The notes under the pieces: model-generated
Database searches by the model: none
The model's input: the letters and a program-made list of their open reading frames with translations, nothing else
Told to the model about the DNA's origin: nothing
IMG/VR virus record: IMGVR_UViG_3300046787_000129
Coordinates: 1-64,000 of that record
DNA: 64,000 nucleotides
Source of the DNA: a virus
Reading direction: 5' to 3' (one strand)
Part shown: positions 36,747 to 46,725 of the stretch, in pieces
Layout of the letters: each line of letters starts with the position of its first letter
Position numbering within the stretch: position 1 is the first letter of the stretch
Program-made: the position numbers and the translations under genes

Positions 36747-39700
36747 ATGGCAAATCCTTCCAATCTGTATGCTGAAAAAGTATTTAGCGAACATCCAATA
36801 TCTCTATGGGCTCTAGACGACCAGGTAGACTATATTTCGCTAATTACTGACACACAAAGACATATCGAAAATTGGACGGTAACAGGGGCAACCGCCACCA
36901 ACAACTCCTCAGCAGTAGACGATCCATTTCCAACAAGCCCAACTACAAAGTTTGTAGCTACACTACCATCTACGCAGTATGGCCAGATAAAAGTAGTCAG
37001 CCCTAACCTGATTAAGTTTGAAGACCTTTCTTCAGCACTAGAAACATTTTCTATCGGTACATACATCTACTCTTTGAATAATCCAATCAGCTATGAGATA
37101 GGCTACGAGTTTACAGATGCAGTCTCTAGCAATACCGTAGAGGTCACCAAAAGATACGAGAGCGAAATTACTGGCAAGTGGCTGTTCGTATCTGAGACAT
37201 TTAAGAGTGATAAGATCGGTAATGATCCAGAGTACGTTAGGCTAGTAATAAAGATAAACTACATAGTCTCTGGAAGTCCAGTAGGAGGATATGTCTTCTA
37301 TGTAAATGGAACTTCTTTTGGACAGTGGTCAGAAGAGTTTGCTACCACGTCACTTGGGCAATCAGCTACAGACCTTCCATCAGCTCTATCAAGCCTTAAC
37401 ACAGAAATATCTACTGGAGTACCTGCAAACCAAAAGAAAATAACTGCAGCAGCATACGGACTAAGCGATTCAAACGGATACTACCTAACTGACGGTCACT
37501 CAATGTTTGCTAAAAACTTCGGGGTACCACTAGTCTATGGAGCATCTAGCTCAACAGCCATATTCCCAAATCATAATGGACTTAGACCATCGTTAGTCCT
37601 ACCAAGCCAAGGATTTCTAAATAACTCTGGACGATATAACGACTATACAGCAGAGTTCTGGGTTAGACTAGACAATAGATCATCCGCACCAAGAAGAATC
37701 TTCGGTCCAATCGTAGAGTCAGCTTACCTAGCAGACTCCGAAGCATTGTCAACAATATATCCAGACGGAATATACGTAGACGGTCCTTTTGTAAAGATAA
37801 AGGTCGGAGACTCCATAGGATCCCACTTTGTCGGGGAATGGTCAAGACCAATGCTATTCGACTTCAAGGTAGCAGACGGAGTAGCAGGCTTGATGATAAA
37901 TGGAGAGCAAGTAATCTCTATGACCATAGACCTGAAAACACTATCTCTTCCAGCAGAGTCAGTATACGTATCTGGCATATCAGATCTACAGGATCAAAAC
38001 TGGGTAGGCTTCTACGCCTACGACGATATCCCTAAGATAGAAATCGATTGTGTTGCAATCTATAGCTATCAGGTTTCAGCAGTTTTAGCTAAACGTAGAT
38101 TTGCATATGGGCAGGCGGTAGAGTTTCCAGAAGGAGCTAACACAGCCTACGGAGGAACCTCAGCATTTATTGACTACCCATTTGCTAGCTATACCAATAA
38201 CTACTCTTATCCAGATGTAGGCAAGTTCGGTAGCGGTATTGTAGACAACGCTACAATATCAACAAAGTCAATATCTTCGCCACAGTTCAGCTTGCCAGAA
38301 ATAGTTTTCCTAGATAACCAAACTACTTTAGATTCTTGGAACGAGCACAACCAAGCATTGTCAGCAACCGCAGGTATTCCAGCCGCATCCTTCGGTTCCG
38401 AATATGAGGGGTATCTATTCTTTAGCAAGCTAAACGTATTAAAGGAAGATGTAAAGGCAGTATACGGAATCTTCACAGCTTATGAGCATCCTTCAGAGAA
38501 GCAGCTTCTGATAAAGATACAGAATAGAACAACTGGAGATTACTTTCAGTCCTACATTCTAGGAAACCAGGTGTTCTATGAGCTAAAGTTCAATGGGGCA
38601 TCACCAGAAACACTTTATAGTGAGGGTGAATTTGTAATAGGAGACCAGATCTTCTGTAACATAGATATAGAGGCTTTAACATCATTCTATGGATCAGACA
38701 TAACCGCTTTCTTTGGAAACAAGTCTCAGCTTATGATGTATGTTGGATCAACTCCAGACTTTGATATCACCTTTAATGGTCAGATAAATAAAATAGGTTT
38801 CTGTACTGCCAAGAATCTAAAGGCTATCAAGAAGTACTTTAACAATACATTCTCTGGGGTTCCAGGCTACGATGCAGGAGAGTCTTACTATGGATCTTTG
38901 GCATCATTCTGGAGCGAAATCGTAGATGGAGGATCGCCATCTGGATCTTTTATTAACTCAGGTTTATACTCACACACAGCAAGCTATACCCTGGTGCCAA
39001 AGAATAACTATGGAAACTTCGGGCTTTCTATTGCAACCAGCTCGTACTGGGAAGACTATGTGCCACTCTCATTCCTATCTCAATACGTAGACGGTATTTC
39101 TGGCGACAGTACATACGACCTAGACTTTATTCAGTTCAATATTGGCTATCCAGCACTCCCAGTTTACAGCGGTAGTGCTTATGATACTTCATCATCACTA
39201 GTAAAGACATACGTAACTTTTAGATATGCATCAGAGGCACCATCAAACTTCGAAGACAAGTATGTAAATACGATACCTGCTCAAAAAAATGGTGTGGTAT
39301 CTCCTGGAACATATGTCATTGGCTATACAGACCAGAACGCACCAATATATGATAACTTCTACAACACTAGATATGAGGTTGTAGATGGGCTAATCATCTA
39401 TCCACCAGCTGGGGTAAACGTAAACAAGCTTGTAATGGCTACACATATACAGATAGTTACAGATGGAGCACAGGAGTCTCAGGTAAAGATAAAGTCTTTG
39501 CAGTACGCATCAGAGTCTTTCAATAGCTACATCCCAAATCCAATCGGTACCAGATTTGGAAACAAGATTTACCCGTATAGGAAGTATGGTCTATACTACG
39601 ACTACAACGGTAGAAACCCTTATAGAATCTACAAGGGCAGCACGCCATACCTTTACCTGACGAGAGACAGCGGAATTCAGAAGGTTGGAGACTCTAACTC

Positions 39701-40403
39701 ACTGATAAGTAGCGGTCTAGAGATGCCTATCAATGAGAACGTAGCAGATGAATACAAGATAATTGCTATGCAGATGGCAATAAGGTTTAATGCGGAAAGC
39801 TTCCCTACAGTTGCAACTCAGATATTTGAAATACAGGGTAAGGATTCTTACACTAGGTTCTTCGTTGTAGCTAATGATACCTCTGGTAAGCGAGGTAGAA
39901 TCTATGCTATAAACTCTAAGACTGGACAAGTTGAGAATGGCATCGCCTTCTACCTGAATGGAAACTTGGTAAGAGAGCCAGTAATATCTCTAGAGTCCTG
40001 GGCGTTCCTAGGAATAAACTTCCAGAAGAGCATAGACCTAAACGGCTATGTCGGGGCATTTAGAATAACTGGACAAATGCTAACTAACATTGTCTCTATC
40101 TATAAGTCAACAAACCTACAAGAGGTACAGAAGAGCGACTTCAGACCTTGGTCAATGATTAAAACATCAGCACTTGTAGGAGACCTAGCTTGGTCGTACT
40201 GGAAGAGCAACTTTACCTGGAATGGTCTACTAGTGGCGGCATCTCTGGATTACTATGGAATTGACCCGTCTACAATATATAAGATTTATACTGGAACTAA
40301 CAAACTAATCGTTGATGACTCTAGAAAGATTAAGGTCGCTGACTACGAGTATGGCATTTATAGCTATGGGGCTACAAATGCAAAAATTATCAATGCCGTT
40401 TAA
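36747..40403 (+). CDS. Large minor tail / adhesin protein (1218 aa)
   Basis: Opens with YAEKVFSEHPISLWALDDQVDY, the start I associate with large actinophage minor tail proteins that carry LamG-like lectin domains. Several jelly-roll type segments recur (NDYTAEFWVRLDN near 290-310; VGFYAYDD near 420). No enzymatic motif seen. Probably a tail-tip host-binding protein. Confidence 0.75.
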   Translation: MANPSNLYAEKVFSEHPISLWALDDQVDYISLITDTQRHIENWTVTGATATNNSSAVDDPFPTSPTTKFVATLPSTQYGQIKVVSPNLIKFEDLSSALETFSIGTYIYSLNNPISYEIGYEFTDAVSSNTVEVTKRYESEITGKWLFVSETFKSDKIGNDPEYVRLVIKINYIVSGSPVGGYVFYVNGTSFGQWSEEFATTSLGQSATDLPSALSSLNTEISTGVPANQKKITAAAYGLSDSNGYYLTDGHSMFAKNFGVPLVYGASSSTAIFPNHNGLRPSLVLPSQGFLNNSGRYNDYTAEFWVRLDNRSSAPRRIFGPIVESAYLADSEALSTIYPDGIYVDGPFVKIKVGDSIGSHFVGEWSRPMLFDFKVADGVAGLMINGEQVISMTIDLKTLSLPAESVYVSGISDLQDQNWVGFYAYDDIPKIEIDCVAIYSYQVSAVLAKRRFAYGQAVEFPEGANTAYGGTSAFIDYPFASYTNNYSYPDVGKFGSGIVDNATISTKSISSPQFSLPEIVFLDNQTTLDSWNEHNQALSATAGIPAASFGSEYEGYLFFSKLNVLKEDVKAVYGIFTAYEHPSEKQLLIKIQNRTTGDYFQSYILGNQVFYELKFNGASPETLYSEGEFVIGDQIFCNIDIEALTSFYGSDITAFFGNKSQLMMYVGSTPDFDITFNGQINKIGFCTAKNLKAIKKYFNNTFSGVPGYDAGESYYGSLASFWSEIVDGGSPSGSFINSGLYSHTASYTLVPKNNYGNFGLSIATSSYWEDYVPLSFLSQYVDGISGDSTYDLDFIQFNIGYPALPVYSGSAYDTSSSLVKTYVTFRYASEAPSNFEDKYVNTIPAQKNGVVSPGTYVIGYTDQNAPIYDNFYNTRYEVVDGLIIYPPAGVNVNKLVMATHIQIVTDGAQESQVKIKSLQYASESFNSYIPNPIGTRFGNKIYPYRKYGLYYDYNGRNPYRIYKGSTPYLYLTRDSGIQKVGDSNSLISSGLEMPINENVADEYKIIAMQMAIRFNAESFPTVATQIFEIQGKDSYTRFFVVANDTSGKRGRIYAINSKTGQVENGIAFYLNGNLVREPVISLESWAFLGINFQKSIDLNGYVGAFRITGQMLTNIVSIYKSTNLQEVQKSDFRPWSMIKTSALVGDLAWSYWKSNFTWNGLLVAASLDYYGIDPSTIYKIYTGTNKLIVDDSRKIKVADYEYGIYSYGATNAKIINAV

Positions 40404-40405
40404 TA

Positions 40406-40414
40406 TGGTATAAT
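40406..40414 (+). promoter_or_regulatory. Extended -10 late promoter
   Basis: TGGTATAAT, 7 nt before ATG 40422. An earlier in-frame ATG at 40413 overlaps this box and would not be on the mRNA. Confidence 0.6.
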
Positions 40415-40421
40415 GGTGGTT

Positions 40422-40790
40422 ATGAATGATAAGTTTCCTGGACAAATTGGTGAATCAAAGATAACAGTACTAGACAAACAGTACGAATGGGGTATCTATT
40501 TCTGGAAAAAGGCTAACGGAAAGCCTTTTACCGACGGTAATGGAAGTGTTTTAAACATTCCATCTCACCGTGGAGATGCTCTACAGATCCGCAAACTAGA
40601 GCAAGAAGCACGTGCACTTGGACAGGGTGATGGCTCATACGAGTTCATGCCAGGTGTAGAAAGAGTCTCAGAAGATGAGTATGCAGAGCAAGTTGAGCGT
40701 ATGAAGAGCGGACTTATTCCAAACCTTAACGACCTTGGTGCTGTTCAAGCTGCCAAGGATACAATTGCTATGTACGGAAGTGACGATTAA
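40422..40790 (+). CDS. Conserved pre-portal protein (122 aa)
   Basis: Start MNDKFPGQIG at 40422 is decided by the -10 box. Mixed alpha/beta composition with an acidic mid-part; it overlaps the portal start by one base. Position before the portal suggests a head-assembly accessory; unknown. Confidence 0.65.
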   Translation: MNDKFPGQIGESKITVLDKQYEWGIYFWKKANGKPFTDGNGSVLNIPSHRGDALQIRKLEQEARALGQGDGSYEFMPGVERVSEDEYAEQVERMKSGLIPNLNDLGAVQAAKDTIAMYGSDD

Positions 40791-42451
40791 TGTCAGAATA
40801 TGAACACTACATCAGAGATATCGGCTTGCCTGAGTTTGAGCAAGAAGCAGATATCTTCAAGGCTCAGGACCCATTCAATAAGACTTGGGATGACCTCAAG
40901 GGACTGACTGGCCTAGACAAGAACTTTAAGCGTCGCAACGATCGTATTGCTAAGGCAAGCGTTTCAGACCAGACCTACGCCACTGACGTATCGTCTACTG
41001 GATACCAGAACGTAGACACCACACGTCCACAGTACCAGGACTCAGCACTTGCAGTTCGCCAGGGTATCAATGGAGCACACTCTAAAGAGATTAATCCAGG
41101 ACTAGTTTATCGTAATGGATATGGCATGTTTGATGTCATTACTCCACCATGGAACCTGTATGAGCTTGCAAACTTCTATGACACCTCATTCGCTAACCAC
41201 GCAGCTATTGATGCAAAGGTAGAGAACATTGTTGGTCTAGGATATGACTTCGAGATCTCTAAGCGTACACAGATGTCGCTAGAGTCTCAGGAGAACGCCT
41301 CTGCAGCAGAAAAGGCTCGTAAGAGAATTGAACGTGCAAAGGTAGAGCTTCGTGACTGGGTAGAAAACCTAAACCAGGACGACTCATTCACTAACACCCT
41401 GATGAAGTTCTTTACTGACGTACAGGCAACTGGAAACGGATACCTAGAAATCGGTAGAACTACCACTGGTGCAATTGGTTATGTAGGACACATTCCTGCA
41501 ACCACAATGCGTGTACGCAGACTACGTGATGGCTACGTTCAGATTATTGGCCAGAAGGTTGTCTACTTCAGAAACTTCGGGGCAAAGAACCAGAATCCAG
41601 TGACAGCAGATCCACGTCCAAATGAGATTATTCACTATAAGGAATACTCTCCGCTAAACACTTTCTACGGTGTGCCAGATATTATGGCAGCCATTTCATC
41701 GCTTCATGGGGATCAACTAGCATCGCAGTACAACATTGACTACTTTGGTAATAAGGCTGTACCACGATATGTAGTCACTCTAAAGGGTGCAAAGCTGTCT
41801 GAGGAAGCGGAAGATAAAATGTTCCGATTCTTACAAACTAACTTAAAGGGTTCGAATCACAGAACACTATACATTCCGCTTCCTCCAGATAGTGATAACA
41901 ACAAGGTTGAATTCAAGATGGAGCCAATCGAGAATGGTGTCCAGGAGGCATCGTTCAACGAATACCGCAAGCGTAACCGTGACGACATTCTTGTTGCACA
42001 CCAAGTTCCACTGTCAAAGATTGGTGGAGGAGACTCTTCTGCTATTGCGGCGGCACTTGCACAAGACCGTACATTCAAGGAGCAGGTTGCAAGACCAGCA
42101 CAGACTAATCTAGCAAAGATGATTAACAAGATCATCCACGAGAAGACAGACATCCTTGATCTAAAGTTCAACGAGCTTACTCTTACAGATGAGATCTCTC
42201 AGTCACAGATTCTTACAGAGTATGTAAAGAACAAGATTATGGTTCCTAACGAAGCTCGTACAGTTCTAGGTCTACCACACATCGACGGTGGAGATGTTCC
42301 TATGGAAATGACTCCACGTCAGGCTACCGATGCACGTGCAAACAACGCAGGTAACCGTGAAAGAGACTCGCAGAGAGCAGCAAATTCTTCAGATGGAGTA
42401 ACAACTACCACAGGAAGAAATGCCAAAGGTGAAGGAAGAAGCTCCGAATAA
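40790..42451 (+). CDS. Portal protein (PBSX/HK97-like) (553 aa)
   Basis: PPWNLYELANFYDTSFANHAAIDAKVENIVGLGY and the later NEIIHYKEYSPLNTFYGVPDI, YFGNKAVPRYVV and FKEQVARP segments are hallmarks of PBSX-type portals. It forms the dodecameric DNA channel at one head vertex. Full length. Confidence 0.9.
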   Translation: MSEYEHYIRDIGLPEFEQEADIFKAQDPFNKTWDDLKGLTGLDKNFKRRNDRIAKASVSDQTYATDVSSTGYQNVDTTRPQYQDSALAVRQGINGAHSKEINPGLVYRNGYGMFDVITPPWNLYELANFYDTSFANHAAIDAKVENIVGLGYDFEISKRTQMSLESQENASAAEKARKRIERAKVELRDWVENLNQDDSFTNTLMKFFTDVQATGNGYLEIGRTTTGAIGYVGHIPATTMRVRRLRDGYVQIIGQKVVYFRNFGAKNQNPVTADPRPNEIIHYKEYSPLNTFYGVPDIMAAISSLHGDQLASQYNIDYFGNKAVPRYVVTLKGAKLSEEAEDKMFRFLQTNLKGSNHRTLYIPLPPDSDNNKVEFKMEPIENGVQEASFNEYRKRNRDDILVAHQVPLSKIGGGDSSAIAAALAQDRTFKEQVARPAQTNLAKMINKIIHEKTDILDLKFNELTLTDEISQSQILTEYVKNKIMVPNEARTVLGLPHIDGGDVPMEMTPRQATDARANNAGNRERDSQRAANSSDGVTTTTGRNAKGEGRSSE

Positions 42452-42495
42452 TTTAAAGTGTGATAAACTATTATTGTTACATTATAAAAAGGGCT

Positions 42496-42501
42496 TATAA
42501 T
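42496..42501 (+). promoter_or_regulatory. Late -10 box
   Basis: TATAAT, 8 nt before ATG 42510; a weak TTGTTA lies 16 bp upstream. Confidence 0.5.
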
Positions 42502-42509
42502 TAATTACC

Positions 42510-43874
42510 ATGACTATTGCTAAAGCACATTGGGATACCGAAGGCGAGAACGTTCGTCTATCGATGCCATTCAGTAAAGTAGATCAGGAACGTCGTATCG
42601 TTTCTGGATTTGCCACACTTGACAACGTTGACCGCCAGGCAGACATCGTAACTACAGAAGCCAGCCTACAAGCCTTCGCTAAATTCCGAGGGAACATCCG
42701 TGAGATGCACCAGCCTATTGCTATTGGCAAGATGATCTCTTTCAAAGAAGACAAGTACTTCGACCCAGAGACCAAGAAGTTCTACTCAGGCGTATATGTA
42801 TCTACATATATCTCAAAGGGTGCTCAGGACGCTTGGGAAAAGGTTCTTGATGGAACCTACACAGGCTTTTCTATCGGCGGTAGAATGAACAAGTGGGATG
42901 ACGCACTAGACACAGTATCAGACAAGGCAGTTCGTATCATTAAGGACTATACCCTTACAGAGCTATCTCTAGTTGACAGTCCAGCAAACCAGTTTGCAAA
43001 TATCCTTTCAGTACAGAAGAATGCTGCTGGAGAATCTGTTGTCAAGGGTGACAATGTTGATGTTGCAATTGAAAATGTATTCTGGGACAAAGAGTCTGGA
43101 CTAGTACTCTTGTCAGAGAACGAAGTGGCGAACAGCCCTACTTCTGGTGCACCCATGCAAAATATAGGTTTCGTTGAAAAATCAGATAACGAAAAAACAG
43201 ATATGATAAAGTTCTTAGTTGATAGTGCTAAAGGCATTAGTACAATTGAGATTAACAAGGAGGTAAGTCCTATGACTGACACAACAAATGAAGTAGTTGT
43301 CGATGCCCCAGCCGAAGAGGTTGTAGCAGAAGACGTTGCTGTTGAAGAATCACAGGTCGCTCCAGAGGCAGAAGTAACAACTGATGTATCAGACGTAGCA
43401 GTAGAGAAGTCAGCAGATGCTGACGAGGATGACAAGCCTGGTTCAACCGTTCCTGAAGAGGCAGACGACATGTCTGGCGAAGAGGATGACAAGGAAGAGA
43501 CCAAGAAGTCAGACGCTACCGATGCTGAGAATCTAGAAGTTACAGTCAAGTCTGATGACACCTTCGATGCTGCAATTGCAGAAGTCAAAGATGTTGTCAC
43601 AAAGGCCTTTAGCGATCTAACTGCAGTTGTTCAAGCACAAGCTGAGCAGATTGCAGAACTAAGCAAGTCTATTGGAGCAGTAAAGAATGAGGTAACTGCA
43701 ACCAAGGGTGAGTTTAACGAGTTTGGTAAGCGTTTTGAAGCCGTAGAGGCTGACACCGCTTTCCGTAAGTCTGGCGATCTCGGTGAGATCGTACAGGAAA
43801 ATCCTCAGATGAACAAGTCTGATGATTCCCCATGGGGCGGACGTTTCCTCAAAACAGCCGATCTATTTAAGTAA
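42510..43874 (+). CDS. Prohead protease fused to scaffold-like domain (454 aa)
   Basis: Residues 15-170 fit an XkdF/HK97-type prohead protease: RREIVSGFAT-like strand, catalytic His in REMHQP and Ser in TGFSIGG, with LTELSLVDSPAN. Residues about 250-430 are acidic (many Glu, Asp, Val) and end in a coiled coil, as in scaffolding. So one chain probably scaffolds and then cleaves itself. Confidence 0.85.
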   Translation: MTIAKAHWDTEGENVRLSMPFSKVDQERRIVSGFATLDNVDRQADIVTTEASLQAFAKFRGNIREMHQPIAIGKMISFKEDKYFDPETKKFYSGVYVSTYISKGAQDAWEKVLDGTYTGFSIGGRMNKWDDALDTVSDKAVRIIKDYTLTELSLVDSPANQFANILSVQKNAAGESVVKGDNVDVAIENVFWDKESGLVLLSENEVANSPTSGAPMQNIGFVEKSDNEKTDMIKFLVDSAKGISTIEINKEVSPMTDTTNEVVVDAPAEEVVAEDVAVEESQVAPEAEVTTDVSDVAVEKSADADEDDKPGSTVPEEADDMSGEEDDKEETKKSDATDAENLEVTVKSDDTFDAAIAEVKDVVTKAFSDLTAVVQAQAEQIAELSKSIGAVKNEVTATKGEFNEFGKRFEAVEADTAFRKSGDLGEIVQENPQMNKSDDSPWGGRFLKTADLFK

Positions 43875-43899
43875 ACACAAAATCACAGGAGGTGACGAT

Positions 43900-45042
43900 A
43901 TGTCGGAAGAAATTATTAAGAACCAGCCAGGAGAGTCTGGCGAGCTAGGTGGAACCGCACCAGGTCTATATCAAGGCCAGGGTGCATTTGCATCTGGATC
44001 AACCGCTGGCGATAACGTTCCAGGAAACTACGCTACTGGCGGAGCTATTGGAAATATCCCAAACGCAACACTTGGTGCCACCGATGGCCCAAACGCAATT
44101 AATCCATCTGGAGCCGCAGGATCAGGTATCCTACGTCCAGAGCAGGCTCGTCGTTTCATCGATTACGTCTGGGACGCAACCGTCCTAGCTAAGGATGGAC
44201 GCAGAGTTACCATGAGAGCTAACACCATGGAGCTTGAGAAGGTTAACGTTGGAGAGCGTGTTATTCGTGCCGCAGCCCAGGCTGACGGTGCTTACACCAA
44301 CACTGGAGCAACCTTCACCAAGGTTGAGCTTACCACCAAGAAGATTCGTCTTGACTGGGAAGTTTCTGCTGAAGGTCTAGAGGATGGCATCGAGGGCGGA
44401 GCTCTTGAGGACCACCTAGTACGTCTAATGACAAATGCATTCGCAAATGACATCGAAGACCTAGCCATCAACGGAACTGGAACTGGTTCAAACGCTTTCA
44501 CATCAATCATGCAGGGCTTTGTTAACAAGGCAACCACTGGTGATGCACACGAAGCAGTTGCAACTGTTGCAGACAACGCTTGGACCACCGATGTAATGCA
44601 GAGCATTATCTTGGCTATGCCTCGTAAGTACCGTGCACTTAAGAACAACCTTAAGTTCTACGCTGGTACCGATGCATTCCAGGGCATCATCAAGCACAAC
44701 GGTACCCTAGCTGACGCAATTGCTGAGGCATTCGCTGGTACTCCAGCAGGTACCCCTGCTAACCGTCAGGCTTACCTTGACGGCAACGGCCAGACCTTCG
44801 GTGGAGCACGTACTACTCGTGTTCTAGGTATCGATGTTCAGGAAGTTCCTTACTACCCTGCAGGCTATGTAGACCTTACATTCCCTCAGAACCGTGTATG
44901 GGGTTTCCAGCGTGACATCACCGTAAACCGTGAGTACAAGCCAAAGAAGGACACCATTGAGTACACCGTATTCGTACGTTTCGGTGTTCAGTGGGAAGAA
45001 GAGGACGCCATTGCGTTCGCAGATGCTGGTGCAGACTCATAG
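43900..45042 (+). CDS. Major capsid protein, HK97 fold (380 aa)
   Basis: Start MSEEIIKNQPG at 43900 follows a perfect AGGAGGTGA ribosome site; an in-frame start at 43822 lies in the protease gene. RRVTMRANTMELEKVNVGERV, TTKKIRLDWEVSAEGLEDG and VNREYKPKKDTIEYTVFVRFG fit an HK97-fold capsid protein. Strong terminator right after. Confidence 0.9.
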   Translation: MSEEIIKNQPGESGELGGTAPGLYQGQGAFASGSTAGDNVPGNYATGGAIGNIPNATLGATDGPNAINPSGAAGSGILRPEQARRFIDYVWDATVLAKDGRRVTMRANTMELEKVNVGERVIRAAAQADGAYTNTGATFTKVELTTKKIRLDWEVSAEGLEDGIEGGALEDHLVRLMTNAFANDIEDLAINGTGTGSNAFTSIMQGFVNKATTGDAHEAVATVADNAWTTDVMQSIILAMPRKYRALKNNLKFYAGTDAFQGIIKHNGTLADAIAEAFAGTPAGTPANRQAYLDGNGQTFGGARTTRVLGIDVQEVPYYPAGYVDLTFPQNRVWGFQRDITVNREYKPKKDTIEYTVFVRFGVQWEEEDAIAFADAGADS

Positions 45043-45064
45043 TCTGTAACGGTTCCTTTTGAGA

Positions 45065-45096
45065 GAGGGTAGGAGTTTCGGCTCCTGCCCTCTTTT
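45065..45096 (+). terminator. Rho-independent terminator after capsid gene
   Basis: GAGGGTAGGAG (45065-45075), TTTCGG loop, CTCCTGCCCTC (45082-45092), then TTTT. Confidence 0.85.
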
Positions 45097-45109
45097 CATG
45101 TTTAATATC

Positions 45110-45118
45110 TGGTATAAT
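45110..45118 (+). promoter_or_regulatory. Extended -10 late promoter
   Basis: TGGTATAAT, followed by AGGAGG (45124-45129) and ATG 45135. Confidence 0.6.
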
Positions 45119-45134
45119 TTATTAGGAGGCCGCT

Positions 45135-45353
45135 ATGTCAAAAAAGATAAACAATGACCAAGCCATTGTAGCAAAATCAAAGTCAGAACAAACAGTTGCG
45201 GTTCACTCATCTAGAAACGTTAGTTGGCAAGGAGTGGGCAGCGTAAGCAAAGGGTACAATATTGTATCCGAATCAGCTGCTGAAAAATGGCTAACCCGTA
45301 GTCACATAAGAATGGCTACCCCAGAAGAAGTTGCAGGAGCATACAGAACCTAA
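45135..45353 (+). CDS. Small head/connector-region protein (72 aa)
   Basis: Located between capsid and connector genes; contains a KWLTRSHIRMATPEEVAGAYR C terminus typical of small proteins after the capsid gene. Overlaps the next start by one base. Confidence 0.65.
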   Translation: MSKKINNDQAIVAKSKSEQTVAVHSSRNVSWQGVGSVSKGYNIVSESAAEKWLTRSHIRMATPEEVAGAYRT

Positions 45354-46276
45354 TGGAAATCTTAAGAGTCCCACCATACCCAATTGTGACAACCTGGAAT
45401 TTGCCAGATGCAGATTACGATTACATCGTGTACGTAGAAGACCTAATCGATCACTCTATCGAAGAGACCACTATCACGTCAGACGAGAACGGTATTGTGA
45501 CTTATGAGATACCAATCTCAAAGGTAGAGTTTGACCGTGAGTTCTTGATTAGATTCTATGATGCAGAGCACCAGCACATAATCTACGAAGAGGGTCTAAG
45601 CATTATTAGACCATACGTAAACCCATCGTCTCTAGGAGAGACAAAGTCTGAGATTGCTGAATACAAGATGTACGAAGTAATTGCTAGATCGATCATAGAT
45701 ACTTTTATTAATGATGGATTCTACAACCACAAGTCAATCCTACAGGCCCAGGGTAATGGTGCAGACTACATGCCAGTATGGAGAATGGCAAACCGTGTAC
45801 TAAAGGTATACGAGAACAACGTTCTTATCTACGACATTGATGCTGACCCAGCAGACAACCTATACAACTTTTCTATTACCCTAGATAACTCTGCTATCCA
45901 AAAGACGACCAACCTTGAGTACAATAGAATCTCTCAGACACTGCCAGGTCTAAGCCTTCCTATATCTAGAGGCGACACTATGTACTCATTCGAGAGACCA
46001 GATGGCGGAGCCTTTAGAACTGGCTACGACTATCTATTTGTTTTGGACGAGGGCTTCCGAGCACTCCCACCAGACGTTGTACGTGCTACAACAATTCTTA
46101 TAAACGACATCAAGTGTGGCAAGCTAGACTACTTCCAGCGTGGAGTTTCTTCATACGACACAGACCAGTTTAAGCTACAGTTCGACAAGGTAATTTTGAG
46201 CGGTACAGGAAACCTACTTGTAGACAAGATGCTAGAGAAGTACACTAGAGGAATCCTTAAACTAGGAGTCCTATAA
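45353..46276 (+). CDS. Head-tail connector protein (307 aa)
   Basis: N-terminal beta-rich part, then a helical core. Residues about 150-230 include WRMANRVLKVYENNVLIYD and SISRGDTMYSFERPDGG-type segments. By position (after capsid, before tail completion genes) this is an adaptor; sequence family not certain. Confidence 0.65.
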   Translation: MEILRVPPYPIVTTWNLPDADYDYIVYVEDLIDHSIEETTITSDENGIVTYEIPISKVEFDREFLIRFYDAEHQHIIYEEGLSIIRPYVNPSSLGETKSEIAEYKMYEVIARSIIDTFINDGFYNHKSILQAQGNGADYMPVWRMANRVLKVYENNVLIYDIDADPADNLYNFSITLDNSAIQKTTNLEYNRISQTLPGLSLPISRGDTMYSFERPDGGAFRTGYDYLFVLDEGFRALPPDVVRATTILINDIKCGKLDYFQRGVSSYDTDQFKLQFDKVILSGTGNLLVDKMLEKYTRGILKLGVL

Positions 46277-46725
46277 TGGCTTATTGCGAAACTACAGACT
46301 TCATGTATCCGCTACTAGCTGACGTATACTACCCATTAGTAGAGCAGTCAGCATATGGTAGTGTCAAGAAGCAGTGGATTCTAGATAGAACAATTGCTGT
46401 AGCTCTAAATCCAGCAGGCACTAGATCAAAAGCTCAGGTTCAGACCAATGCAAATATAACCCTAGATAACATGCTGATCGGCAGAACCAGAAAAGACATT
46501 CTTGTTTCAACTGAAGAGTCTCCTATTGCTCTAACAAACATAATCTTAACAAACATTAGAGACATTAATGGAGTGCCAATCTACACAGAGTCTTCTGGAA
46601 TAAGAACTGGCAAGTCAACAATATTCGAGATCTCTACCTTTATGCCTATTGTAGGACCCTTTGGATCTACGGAGTATTACAAGATGATCGTTGCTAGATC
46701 AGATAACCAGGCGGCTGACCTTTGA
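46276..46725 (+). CDS. Head closure / connector protein (149 aa)
   Basis: Beta-rich, with TRSKAQVQTNANITLDNMLIGR and IRTGKSTIFEISTFMPIVGPFG. Size and position fit a head-closure ring protein. One-base overlap with the adaptor gene. Confidence 0.65.
   Translation: MAYCETTDFMYPLLADVYYPLVEQSAYGSVKKQWILDRTIAVALNPAGTRSKAQVQTNANITLDNMLIGRTRKDILVSTEESPIALTNIILTNIRDINGVPIYTESSGIRTGKSTIFEISTFMPIVGPFGSTEYYKMIVARSDNQAADL

Noticed and set aside
40413-40421. ATG at 40413 as start of the pre-portal gene
   Set aside because: It overlaps the TATAAT box and would not be on the mRNA; 40422 fits.
41849-41858. GGTTCGAATC, a tRNA T-loop-like string
   Set aside because: It lies inside the portal gene with no surrounding cloverleaf; no tRNA gene found.
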